Of a DNA stretch of 23,960 nucleotides, positions 1 to 7,734 are shown in pieces. Origin of the DNA: Gemmatimonadales bacterium (GTDB lineage: Bacteria; Gemmatimonadota; Gemmatimonadetes; Gemmatimonadales; GWC2-71-9); contig JAUVRV010000002.1 in assembly GCA_030597435.1 (NCBI GenBank), forward strand, positions 1 through 23,960. Direction: 5' to 3'. Each line of letters starts with the position of its first letter. Position 1 is the first letter of the stretch. The notes below the pieces were generated by a model. That model was given only the letters and a program-made list of their open reading frames with translations. It was not told the origin of the DNA and ran no database searches. A program made the translations under genes and the position numbers.

Positions 1-956
1 AGACGGGGGAACCTGTCGAACACCTGCCATACCGGCGTCATCCGCACCTGGATGATCTCCGACTGCAGGTCCGACGTGAGGCGTGAGACCTTCAGCGTGA
101 GTTCATCCAGTTGTTCGTCCGCCCTCGACGTGCTGAACTGGTTCAGCTGGTCGCGGGCGGTAACCAGTTCTCCGATCAGGTTCATCATGGAGTCGACGCG
201 TTGCAGATCTACTCTAATGTGCCGGCCACGCCCGCTCGGTGCTTCCGTCGATCTGGACGCAGCTCTCTCGGCACCAACCGTTACCTGCTGGATGTCGCCA
301 GCTGCCCGGATCTCGCCTTCGATCTCCTCGGGCTCCGAGGAAGTCTCCAACTGGAATCCGAACTGTCCGTCGAAGTCATCGGCCTCGAACGTACTCACCG
401 GAGGGTTGACCGTATGCACCTTCCCGAGGGCTTCCATTCGGCCGATCACAACGGCCGCACGTGCTCCCCGCAGCATGCTGTCAGGGTCGACCTGGACCTT
501 GATCCAGAGACCCGGGCCCTCCGCCGCAGCCATCATCGGCATGGACGGGCGTGATGCCCGCTTCGTCGCCGGACCGAACGCTCTGGTAGTCGCGTCGAGT
601 TTCGAGAGTATGTCGCTGAGGTCGAGTTCCGACTCACGGCCGGCGACCGACGTATCCACTGCCCGTTCGAGCGAATCCGCAGCGCTGAACAGCAGTTCGA
701 ACAGGTCTTCCGTTACATCGTGGTCACCGCTGCGGAGGATATCGAGCAGATTCTCCATGCGGTGCGCCAAGTCGCTGACCGCAGCGTACCCCATGGTGGC
801 GGCCATGCCCTTGATCGTATGGACGGCGCGGAAGATCCCGCCGACCGGTTCAGTTGCCTGGGGGTTTCGCTCCCACTCCAGCAGCTGCTGGTTGACTGAG
901 CTTAGATGCTCCCGGCTTTCGGCAAGGAAGAGCTCCGCATACTGGGAGAGGTCCAT
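1..956 (-). CDS. cheA: Chemotaxis histidine kinase CheA, 5' part (3' end outside window)
   Basis: This is the N-terminal 318 codons of a CheA kinase, which autophosphorylates under receptor/CheW control and passes phosphate to CheY. An HPt domain (about residues 1-110) carries the phospho-acceptor His46 in the motif VHTIKG. A CheY-binding P2-like domain follows (about 145-230; GLWIKVQVDP, then a DGQFGFQLET stretch). The start of the P3 dimerisation domain has MMNLIGELV and ends at the VRMTPV/FDRFPR segment, just before the ATP-binding domain that lies outside the window. The ATG at 956 sits two bases after the cheY stop, so the genes are probably co-transcribed and translationally coupled. 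The reading frame stays open to the window edge. The plus-strand frames over this region are antisense shadows. Confidence 0.95.
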   Translation of the reverse strand, partial: MDLSQYAELFLAESREHLSSVNQQLLEWERNPQATEPVGGIFRAVHTIKGMAATMGYAAVSDLAHRMENLLDILRSGDHDVTEDLFELLFSAADSLERAVDTSVAGRESELDLSDILSKLDATTRAFGPATKRASRPSMPMMAAAEGPGLWIKVQVDPDSMLRGARAAVVIGRMEALGKVHTVNPPVSTFEADDFDGQFGFQLETSSEPEEIEGEIRAAGDIQQVTVGAERAASRSTEAPSGRGRHIRVDLQRVDSMMNLIGELVTARDQLNQFSTSRADEQLDELTLKVSRLTSDLQSEIIQVRMTPVWQVFDRFPR

Positions 957-958
957 GC

Positions 959-1321
959 CTACCCGAGAACCCTCTGAACCGCCTCTAGAACACGGGAGGG
1001 TTGGAACGGCTTGACCACGAAATCCTTCGCACCTGCCTGGATCGCTTCCACGACCAGCGCCTGTTGTCCCATTGCACTACACATTAGGACGCGAGCATCC
1101 GGATCGATCTTGACGATCTCGCGAACTGCATCGATGCCACCCATGTCCGGCATCACGATATCCATGGTAACCAGGTCGGGCTTCAGATCCTTGAACTTCT
1201 CAACCGCTTGCACCCCGGTTTCGGCCTCACCAACGACTTCGTAGCCGGCTTGAGAAAGGATGTCGCTGATCATCGTTCTCATGAAAATGGCGTCATCGCA
1301 GATGAGCACTGTATGACTCAC
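959..1321 (-). CDS. cheY: Chemotaxis response regulator CheY (single receiver domain)
   Basis: A 120-residue stand-alone receiver domain with no output domain, the usual CheY size. The acidic pocket Asp9/Asp10, phospho-acceptor Asp54 (TMDIVMPDMGG), Ser82 and Lys104 (VKPF) are all present. It most likely takes phosphate from CheA, encoded immediately downstream, and signals to the flagellar or pilus motor. The start is GTG at 1321, preceded on the coding strand by an AGGGGGG Shine-Dalgarno-like run. The TAG stop at 959-961 is two bases from the cheA ATG. The sequence resembles the CheY of CheA-P2 systems (DDAIFMR, EAETGVQAVEKF) more than OmpR- or NarL-type receivers. A PilG/PilH-type role is possible but less favoured next to cheA and cheW. 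Confidence 0.93.
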   Translation of the reverse strand: MSHTVLICDDAIFMRTMISDILSQAGYEVVGEAETGVQAVEKFKDLKPDLVTMDIVMPDMGGIDAVREIVKIDPDARVLMCSAMGQQALVVEAIQAGAKDFVVKPFQPSRVLEAVQRVLG

Positions 1322-1330
1322 GGGTCCCCC

Positions 1331-1765
1331 CTAGGCATCCAGGAATGGTCTAAGTAGCGCGTCGATATCGAGGAGCACAAAGGACAAGTTCGCGCGCCGT
1401 CCAACGGCCCGGACGAGACGAGCGTCGATCCCTGGAAGGTCGGCTCGCTCGGACAATTCGTCCGGTGTGACTGAGAACATGTCGAGCACCGCGTCTACGG
1501 CAAGACCCACAGTCCAGTCCCCGACCTCAACGAGAATAATGGGGCCCCCACCATCACCTGGCGGATGGTTCAGGGCATGCCGTCCGTTCACCAACGTAAC
1601 CAACTGCCCGCGCACGTTGATCAGGCCATCTACCGCAGCTGGTGCACCGGGAATGCGGGTAGCCGCCTGCGCCGGCAGGATCTCCCGAACGGCCGCAACG
1701 TCAGCAGCGCAAGCCAGGTCAGCCACCCGGAAAACTAGGATTCGGACACCTGCGTAGTCGTCCAT
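1331..1765 (-). CDS. cheW: Chemotaxis coupling protein CheW
   Basis: A 144-residue CheW-domain protein, a scaffold linking chemoreceptors to CheA at the inner membrane. It shows the expected two-subdomain SH3-like pattern: an N-terminal VFRVADLACAAD strand pair, the conserved VDGLINVRGQLVTLVNGR core (about residues 47-65), then VEVGDWTVGLAVDAV and a C-terminal LLDIDALL. The open frame extends 23 codons upstream into rluD, but the ATG at 1765 is preferred: it lies one base after the rluD stop and gives a normal CheW N-terminus. Nine bases separate its TAG from the cheY GTG. No strong Shine-Dalgarno is visible, so translation may depend on coupling to rluD. It is the first of three che genes in what looks like a cheW-cheY-cheA run. 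Confidence 0.92.
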   Translation of the reverse strand: MDDYAGVRILVFRVADLACAADVAAVREILPAQAATRIPGAPAAVDGLINVRGQLVTLVNGRHALNHPPGDGGGPIILVEVGDWTVGLAVDAVLDMFSVTPDELSERADLPGIDARLVRAVGRRANLSFVLLDIDALLRPFLDA

Positions 1766-1766
1766 C

Positions 1767-2771
1767 TTATTTGGCGAAGCCAAGATACTCCAGCAGGTTA
1801 TCGCGATCAAGCAAATCCGTATCGTTACTCGCAACTGCGATCAACGGCCTCAGATCCTGAGGCCAATCGGCCCGAAAGCGGCAACTTTCTCCGGTTATGG
1901 GGTGATCGAAACGGAGTTCCGCGGCGTGAAGGGCTTGGCGGGGCGCCGCTTTTTCGAGCGCAACTCCGCGCGGCCGCTGAGATCCGGTTACCCGTCTGTG
2001 ACCGCCACCTCCATATACCAGATCGCCGACTACCGGGTGGCCGATATGGCTCAAGTGAACCCGGATCTGGTGGGTCCGCCCCGTGGCCAGCTTCACACGT
2101 ACGAGATCACACACATCAAACCGGGCAACCGGCTCGACCCGCGTGGCCGCGTTCCGTCCGGTCGCAAGCACCGCCATGCGCTTCCGGTCCTTGGGATGGC
2201 GACCGATCGGCGCGTCCACTTCGACTGGATCGTCAATGTGTCCCCAACACAGGGCAGCGTAGATCCGTTCGACGTGCCGGTTGCTCAATGCTCTCGAGAG
2301 CTTTCGGTGTGCGACATCCGTTTTCGCCAACACCATCAGGCCGGAGGTGTCCTTGTCCAACCGGTGCACGATTCCCGGCCGCCCTTCACCGCTGCCAGCG
2401 AGCCGTGTTCCCCGCGCTGCCAATGCATTCAGCAGGGTGTCATCCCAGTGCCCCGGAGCCGGGTGAACCACCAAACCAGCCGGTTTGTTCAGCACCATCA
2501 GGGCGTCATCTTCAAACACCACATCGAGAGGATGGTCGTATGCGGCGATCGTGCGAACTGGCCTGCCGGCCAAATCCTGCAGTCTGACCGATAGCAGGTC
2601 ACCATGAGACAGGCAGCGCGAGGCCCGGGGTTTCTCCTTGTTAACCTGCACAGCTCCGCTGGCAATGAGTCGCGCGGACTGGGTCCGCGATATTGAGAGC
2701 TGGTCGGCGAGAAAGCGATCCAGGCGCTCAGTTGACGTCGCCAAGACCTGAAACGTGAGCGGCGGCTCCAC
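1767..2771 (-). CDS. rluD: 23S rRNA pseudouridine synthase, RluD/RluA family
   Basis: A pseudouridine synthase, expected to isomerise uridines in 23S rRNA (helix 69 for true RluD). An N-terminal S4 RNA-binding domain (about residues 10-70; ERLDRFLADQLSISRTQSARLI) is followed by the RluA catalytic domain. The catalytic Asp lies in GIVHRLDKDTSGLMVLAK, and the family motif LATGRTHQIRVHLSHIGHPVVGD is also present. The frame stays open to 3200 inside lspA, but those codons are antisense-like nonsense. The GTG at 2771 is chosen because it starts about 12 residues before the S4 domain, as in homologues, giving 334 residues. The bases before this GTG are polypyrimidine on the coding strand, so no Shine-Dalgarno is seen. 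It follows lspA by 29 bases, a very common pairing. RluA versus RluD specificity cannot be fixed from sequence alone. Confidence 0.9.
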   Translation of the reverse strand: MEPPLTFQVLATSTERLDRFLADQLSISRTQSARLIASGAVQVNKEKPRASRCLSHGDLLSVRLQDLAGRPVRTIAAYDHPLDVVFEDDALMVLNKPAGLVVHPAPGHWDDTLLNALAARGTRLAGSGEGRPGIVHRLDKDTSGLMVLAKTDVAHRKLSRALSNRHVERIYAALCWGHIDDPVEVDAPIGRHPKDRKRMAVLATGRNAATRVEPVARFDVCDLVRVKLATGRTHQIRVHLSHIGHPVVGDLVYGGGGHRRVTGSQRPRGVALEKAAPRQALHAAELRFDHPITGESCRFRADWPQDLRPLIAVASNDTDLLDRDNLLEYLGFAK

Positions 2772-2800
2772 AGCGGCGGGGGAGGAGGGAGAGGGAGTGA

Positions 2801-3328
2801 TTATGTGGAGGCTTCTGCGGAGCCGGTAGTCTCTCCGACGGCTTCCTGCTCGTGCTTGCCCTCGGACCACAGCACCACTGCAAGGGCGATGGCTCCACAA
2901 CTGACCGCCATATCGGCCACGTTGAAGGTCGGCCAGTGAAACGTGCCAATCCATACATCGATGAAATCGACTACGCCTCTCGGACTTCTGATCCGGTCGA
3001 TCAGATTTCCGATTGCCCCACCACACACCAGACCCAGTGTGAGCAGTCGGAACCACTGCTTGGGGGATGTCTGGCGCACCATGGCACCGAGCACGACCAA
3101 CGCCACCAGCGCGAGGGCCATGAAGACCCAGCGCGAATGGGTGCCCACGTTGATGCCAAATGCAGCTCCGGGATTGTAGACCAACCTCAGAGATAGCCAA
3201 TCACCCAGCATAGATACGGGGCGACGGTCCGACAGCTGTGCTACCGCCATCTGCTTGGTGATGAAGTCGAGTGTTACGACGGCGACCACAACCCACCAGA
3301 ACAGCAGTCGGTTAGTTGTCTTTGCCAT
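2801..3328 (-). CDS. lspA: Lipoprotein signal peptidase (signal peptidase II)
   Basis: A 175-residue inner-membrane aspartyl protease that cleaves prolipoprotein signal peptides after lipidation. It has four predicted membrane segments (about residues 8-26, 68-88, 95-112, 133-155). Family motifs are present: VTLDFITKQ in the first helix, LVYNPGAAFG, GGAIGNLIDRI and VVDFIDVWIG with FNVADMAV. These contain the two catalytic aspartates, one in VVDF and one in VADM. The start is ATG at 3328, overlapping the end of the dksA-like gene by 17 bases and preceded by AGAAGAAG. An upstream in-frame ATG would only add an unrelated polar stretch ahead of the membrane helix. One plausible substrate, an NTF2-like lipoprotein, is encoded at 17783-18289. 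Confidence 0.93.
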   Translation of the reverse strand: MAKTTNRLLFWWVVVAVVTLDFITKQMAVAQLSDRRPVSMLGDWLSLRLVYNPGAAFGINVGTHSRWVFMALALVALVVLGAMVRQTSPKQWFRLLTLGLVCGGAIGNLIDRIRSPRGVVDFIDVWIGTFHWPTFNVADMAVSCGAIALAVVLWSEGKHEQEAVGETTGSAEAST

Positions 3329-3695
3329 CTTCTTCTTTGGCCTTGCACTTGATGCACAGTCGCGCATGCGGGAGTGCATCGAGCCGATCGAGGGCGATCT
3401 CGACACCGCACTCGTGGCACTGGCCAAACGTCTGCGGATTCCCGTACAGGCGCCTCAGCGCCTCATTCACATGCCATAGGTAGCGGCCTTCCTTGGAGGC
3501 GAACAGGAACTGCTTCTCACGCTCCATTGCGTCCGTACCTTGGTCAGCCATGTGGAACGAGTATGCCGACAGATCGCCATCGGAACTCTGTAGCGTGCCG
3601 CTGAACTGTTCATCGTAGTATCCCAGTTCCTTCATCACCCGATTGCGTTCTTCGAGCAGACGCTTCTCGAGGTGAGCCAACTGCTTCTTATTCAT
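3312..3695 (-). CDS. DksA/TraR-family zinc-finger regulator
   Basis: A 127-residue DksA/TraR-type protein of the class that binds RNA polymerase through the secondary channel and tunes initiation, often with ppGpp. An N-terminal coiled coil (about residues 3-75) has the acidic tip D51-Q-G-T-D55, matching the two tip aspartates of DksA. A C-terminal C4 zinc finger has Cys93, Cys96, Cys114 and Cys117 (CHEC and CIKC). The ATG at 3695 has AGGTG five to nine bases upstream. It sits 35 bases after ileS and overlaps lspA by 17 bases, a placement that suggests the short DksA-like proteins found beside ileS/lspA in several phyla. Whether it is the functional DksA or a paralogue such as YocK cannot be decided here, so no symbol is given. 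Confidence 0.88.
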   Translation of the reverse strand: MNKKQLAHLEKRLLEERNRVMKELGYYDEQFSGTLQSSDGDLSAYSFHMADQGTDAMEREKQFLFASKEGRYLWHVNEALRRLYGNPQTFGQCHECGVEIALDRLDALPHARLCIKCKAKEEDGKDN

Positions 3696-3730
3696 AGCAC
3701 CTAATCCCCACCGCCTTACCGGTTTCCAAG

Positions 3731-6700
3731 TTACGGGCCGCCGTCGTGTCTCTTCAGCGAGACAATGACCTGCCGCCCATTGATATCGACCGTCTCCGAC
3801 ACGTCGGGGCTCACCAGATCCGAGCCTATCGCAACTCGACGCGCCAGCGTTTCCCGTGCAATAAAGGTGCGATGGGCATCCACCGCTGCCAAGACACCGT
3901 CGGATCCAGACATGCCCAACTCAATCCGAGTATCGTAATCATAACTGGCCTCTTTGCGTAGTCGTTGCACCCGATTCACGACTTCCCGGGCCACCCCTTC
4001 CTGCTCGAGTTCCTTGGTAAGGTGCTGATCCAACGCGGCCACGAAGGGACCGTCGCTCTGGACCAGCCAGTCAGTTGCGACATCTCGTTCGACTACGACA
4101 TCCTCGGGCCGGTACTCATATGTTTGTCCGTTCGATTCCAGGGTCTGCGGCTCTCCTGCCTCCAGTCCTTTGAGCTGGGCGGCCGTCAGTTCCACAGCAA
4201 GCTTCGCCGCTACCGGTGTTGCCTTGCCGTAAACTTTGCCAAGCGTACGGTAGTTCGGTTTGGCTCGCAGCCTGACCAGGCTCTCGTCCGATTCGACAAC
4301 GGTGATCTCTCGTACGTTCACCTCAGTGGCGAGCATTCTCAACAGGGAGTCGAATTCGTCCCCTCTCACGCTAGCGGGAACCGCCACCTTCATGTGTGCC
4401 AGAGGCTGGCGGACTTTCAGGCCACGCGAGTCTCGTGCCGATCGGGCCAGCCATGCAAGCGTACGCACCGCGTGCATTGCCCGGTCGAGTGAGTCGGACC
4501 AACGTCCCTCTACTGTCGGGAAGGGTGCGAGATGGACCGACTCACCGGTCAGCCTACGGTGGATCGCATCGCTCAGGAACGGTGCGGCCGGTGCGAGCAG
4601 CCGGCAAACGGTGGTCAGCGCAGTATGCAGCGTCGCCAACGCAGCCCGGTCAGCCTGGGAGTCAGGGGCCCAGAAGCGGGCCCGGTTGACTCTGACATAC
4701 CAATTCGAAAGGTCCGCATCGCAGAATTCCATGATCGCGCGAACACCACTCGTCACATCGTAACCAGACCAGGCATTCCGCACCGCTACAACGACACGAT
4801 CCAACCGACTCATGAGCCAGATGTCAACCACAGGTCGATCCTCGACTGGCGGCGCGTCTTGCGGCTCCCAGTCCTCGGCATAGAGCGAGAAGAAACCGTA
4901 GGTGTTCCGCAGCTGGTTGAGGAAGCCGAGCGACACCTCGGCAATCGACTTTGGATCGAATCGCTTGGGCAACCACACCTGACTGCCCGCCAATAGGTAG
5001 AGGCGGACCGCATCGGCGCCGAATTCCTCCACCGTCGCGACCGGATCGACTACGTTGCCCCACCGCTTCGACATCTTCCGACCATCGACATCGAGCAGGA
5101 GACCGTTCACTATCACGTTGCGGTAAGCCGTCTCGCTGTGTACACCCGCGGCGATCGCCAACAGCGAATAGAACCACCCGCGGGTCTGGTCGAGCCCTTC
5201 GCAGATGAAATCGGCCGGGAAGTGGTTCTCGAACTCCTGCTGATTCTCAAATGGATGGTGCCATTGGGCGTATGGCATCGCGCCGGAGTCAAACCACGCA
5301 TCGATTACGCTCGTTACCCGCTTCATCGTGCCGTCACATTCGCGACATGGTAGTGCGACCGAGTCCACATACGGCCGGTGCGGGTCGAAGTCTTCAGGCA
5401 GTGGCTGCCCCATCAGATCAGCTAGTTGGTCGTACGATCCGACCACGACGCGGTGTGAGTCGTCGCTCTGACAGATCCAGACAGGCAGGGGAGTACCCCA
5501 ATAGCGATCGCGCGACAGCGCCCAGTCGACGTTGTTCTCCAACCATTCACCGAACCGGCCGGTCCCCACCTCAGGCGGGTACCAGTGCACTTGGTCGTTG
5601 AACTCGAGCATCTTGTCCTTGAAGGCGGTCGTTCTCACGAACCACGACTTGCGCGCGTAGTAGATGAGTGGTGAGTCGCAACGCCAGCAGAAGGGATAGG
5701 TATGCTCGTACCCCTTTGCCTGGTAACGCCCGAACAGCTTGCCTTCATCCTCGAGCCTCTTGGCGATCACCGGATTGGCCTCGAACACAGTCAATCCGTT
5801 GATCTCTGGCCAGTCCGTTCCCGAGAACCGACCAGCGGTGTCAACCGGATTGACGAATGCGAGTCCCTCTCTCTGGATGATCTGGTAGTCATCGGCCCCG
5901 AAAGCAGGTGCGATGTGTACGAGACCGGTACCTTCTTCACTGGTGACGAAGTCGCCACTCAGCACGATGAACGCACGGTCCGGGTCGATCTTCACGGCAT
6001 CGATCAGCTGCTGGTAGCGCCATCCAACCAGATCCGTTCCCTTGTAGGTCTCAACGACTGGAAACTCGCCCAGCGGCTTGCCACCGGTGGCGCCCGGTAC
6101 TGCCGTGTACTGCGCAATGGATTGCTCGACGATCAGACGCGTTCCGTCCACCTCGAGTTCCACATAGGTGAGGTGCGGGTTAACCGCTATTGCGGTATTG
6201 GATGGCAACGTCCATGGCGTTGTAGTCCAAACGAGCAGGAATCGATCTGGCTCAGCAGGTTTGCCCACCAACCGAAATAGCGAGTATATCGACGGGCTCT
6301 TGTGGGTATCGTATCCCAGAGCGAGTTCATGACTCGACAACGAAGTACCGCAGCGAATGCAGTATGGCAGGACTTTGTGCCCCTCATACAACAGATCTTT
6401 CTGCGCCAACTGCTGCAACAACCACCACACACTCTCGATGTAGTCGTTCGCGTAGGTGACGTAGGGCCGATCGTAGTCAAGCCAGTAACCGATGCGCTCC
6501 GATAGAGACTCCCATTCCGCCTTGTAGCGAAACACGCTCTGCTTGCAGCGCTCGTTGAAGTCTGCGATTCCGAGTGCCTCGATGTCCGCCTTGCCATTGA
6601 TCTCGAGTGCTTTTTCGACTTCGATCTCTACCGGCAGGCCGTGCGTGTCCCAGCCGGCAATGCGAGTCACCGACTCTCCCAACATCGTGTGGTATCTGCA

Positions 6701-6904
6701 CACGAGATCCTTGATGGTTCGGGCGAACACATGGTGGATACCCGGGCGACCGTTGGCCGTCGGCGGACCTTCGTAGAAAACGAATGGCTTGCCGGATCCA
6801 GTCCCATCGAGTGCACGGCGCAACAGGTTCTCAGCCTGCCACTGCTTCAACGACTCGTGCTCGAGTTCGCTCAGACTGGCGTTACCAAGTGGCTCGTATG
6901 CCAT
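3731..6904 (-). CDS. ileS: Isoleucyl-tRNA synthetase, type 2 (IleRS2), with GxHH signature
   Basis: A 1057-residue class I synthetase that charges tRNA-Ile and edits misactivated valine. Type 2 features include PYCIRCGTSLSSHELALGY, the long C-terminus and the cysteine pairs CWRC and CREC. The editing domain has TTTPWTLPSN and GTGLVHIAPAFGADDY. KMSKS appears as K610-MSK-R614 in DGRKMSKRWGN. The ATP-binding signature is unusual: residues 55-58 read GIHH, where class I enzymes have HxGH, so the first and third positions are swapped. The ATG at 6904 overlaps the punA stop by one base (TGATG); the preceding TTG is less likely. Family assignment is certain. The consequence of the altered motif, mupirocin resistance, is inferred from reports on other GxHH IleRS2 enzymes. 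Confidence 0.97.
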   Translation of the reverse strand: MAYEPLGNASLSELEHESLKQWQAENLLRRALDGTGSGKPFVFYEGPPTANGRPGIHHVFARTIKDLVCRYHTMLGESVTRIAGWDTHGLPVEIEVEKALEINGKADIEALGIADFNERCKQSVFRYKAEWESLSERIGYWLDYDRPYVTYANDYIESVWWLLQQLAQKDLLYEGHKVLPYCIRCGTSLSSHELALGYDTHKSPSIYSLFRLVGKPAEPDRFLLVWTTTPWTLPSNTAIAVNPHLTYVELEVDGTRLIVEQSIAQYTAVPGATGGKPLGEFPVVETYKGTDLVGWRYQQLIDAVKIDPDRAFIVLSGDFVTSEEGTGLVHIAPAFGADDYQIIQREGLAFVNPVDTAGRFSGTDWPEINGLTVFEANPVIAKRLEDEGKLFGRYQAKGYEHTYPFCWRCDSPLIYYARKSWFVRTTAFKDKMLEFNDQVHWYPPEVGTGRFGEWLENNVDWALSRDRYWGTPLPVWICQSDDSHRVVVGSYDQLADLMGQPLPEDFDPHRPYVDSVALPCRECDGTMKRVTSVIDAWFDSGAMPYAQWHHPFENQQEFENHFPADFICEGLDQTRGWFYSLLAIAAGVHSETAYRNVIVNGLLLDVDGRKMSKRWGNVVDPVATVEEFGADAVRLYLLAGSQVWLPKRFDPKSIAEVSLGFLNQLRNTYGFFSLYAEDWEPQDAPPVEDRPVVDIWLMSRLDRVVVAVRNAWSGYDVTSGVRAIMEFCDADLSNWYVRVNRARFWAPDSQADRAALATLHTALTTVCRLLAPAAPFLSDAIHRRLTGESVHLAPFPTVEGRWSDSLDRAMHAVRTLAWLARSARDSRGLKVRQPLAHMKVAVPASVRGDEFDSLLRMLATEVNVREITVVESDESLVRLRAKPNYRTLGKVYGKATPVAAKLAVELTAAQLKGLEAGEPQTLESNGQTYEYRPEDVVVERDVATDWLVQSDGPFVAALDQHLTKELEQEGVAREVVNRVQRLRKEASYDYDTRIELGMSGSDGVLAAVDAHRTFIARETLARRVAIGSDLVSPDVSETVDINGRQVIVSLKRHDGGP

Positions 6905-7734
6905 CAATCCATCCGCTGCAGGACACCAGCGATGAGGCGAGTGAGATAGGGTTCAGCTCTCTGCGCCGTCGCAATGATCTTGTCGATGTCTGCCGGCACC
7001 AGGGCATCCGGCAAGCACTCGTCGGTGATGATCGAAATGCCCAGCGTCTTCATGCCGCCGTGGACTGCCACTATCACCTCCGGGACCGTAGACATCCCCA
7101 CGACATCGGCTCCGATGGTTCTCAGGAACCGGTATTCTGCCGGCGTCTCGAGATTGGGACCGGGGACAGCTACGTATACTCCCTCGCGCAAGGTGAGCTT
7201 CATGTCGCGTGCTACGTCGCGAGCCAGCTCCCGCAGCTCGGAATCGTACGGCGCAGACATGTCCGGGAACCGGGGTCCCAGCGACTCATCGTTGCTGCCA
7301 ATCAAGGGGTTGTCGCCCAGCAGGTTGATATGATCCGCTAGGAGCACCAGATCACCTGCCGACCACAGCGGGTTCATCCCGCCACACGCGTTCGACACCA
7401 CGAGGCTCCGGGCCCCGAGTCCTCGCATGACACGAACAGGGAAGGTTATCTGCTGCATTGAGTAACCCTCGTAGCAGTGGAACCGCCCCTGCATGGCAAC
7501 CACCTGCTCACCACCCAGAGATCCCAACAGAAGTCTACCGGCGTGGGTCTCGACGGTGGATAGCGGGAACCCGGGAATGTCTCCATAGCCGATCTCTACA
7601 GGGTTCTCGATTTCCGCTGCCAGACCACCCAAACCGGTGCCGAGTATCAAGGCAACGTCAGGCACTCGATCCGTCACGTTGCGCACGGTATCGACCGCAC
7701 GTTGTATGTTCTCAATGGTGTGCAGCGTCGTCAC
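6904..7734 (-). CDS. punA: Purine nucleoside phosphorylase (trimeric PNP/MTAP family)
   Basis: A 276-residue nucleoside phosphorylase cleaving purine (deoxy)nucleosides to free base and pentose-1-phosphate, feeding salvage (compare hpt at 15381). Trimeric-family motifs appear in order: LGTGLGGLA phosphate loop, GRFHCYEGYSM, VSNACGGMNP, GVYVAVPGPNLETPAEYRFL and VGMSTVPEVIVA. The residue aligned to the base-binding Asn243 of mammalian PNP is Asp238 here (SIITDECLPDAL), which may shift preference toward 6-aminopurines. The GTG start at 7734 overlaps the divIVA stop (GTGA) and has GGAGG at 7739-7743, four bases away. It is inserted between divIVA and ileS, where many genomes have no such gene. 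An MTAP-like role is possible but the length and motifs favour PNP. Confidence 0.92.
   Translation of the reverse strand: MTTLHTIENIQRAVDTVRNVTDRVPDVALILGTGLGGLAAEIENPVEIGYGDIPGFPLSTVETHAGRLLLGSLGGEQVVAMQGRFHCYEGYSMQQITFPVRVMRGLGARSLVVSNACGGMNPLWSAGDLVLLADHINLLGDNPLIGSNDESLGPRFPDMSAPYDSELRELARDVARDMKLTLREGVYVAVPGPNLETPAEYRFLRTIGADVVGMSTVPEVIVAVHGGMKTLGISIITDECLPDALVPADIDKIIATAQRAEPYLTRLIAGVLQRMD

Noticed and set aside
52..1014. A 320-codon plus-strand frame at the left edge
   Set aside because: It lies opposite cheA and the end of cheY; its Ser- and Arg-rich sequence has no domain, whereas the minus strand encodes clear CheA motifs.
2772..3200. N-terminal extension of rluD into lspA
   Set aside because: The extra 143 codons lie in another frame of the well-supported lspA gene and encode an Arg/Gly-rich sequence unlike any pseudouridine synthase N-terminus.
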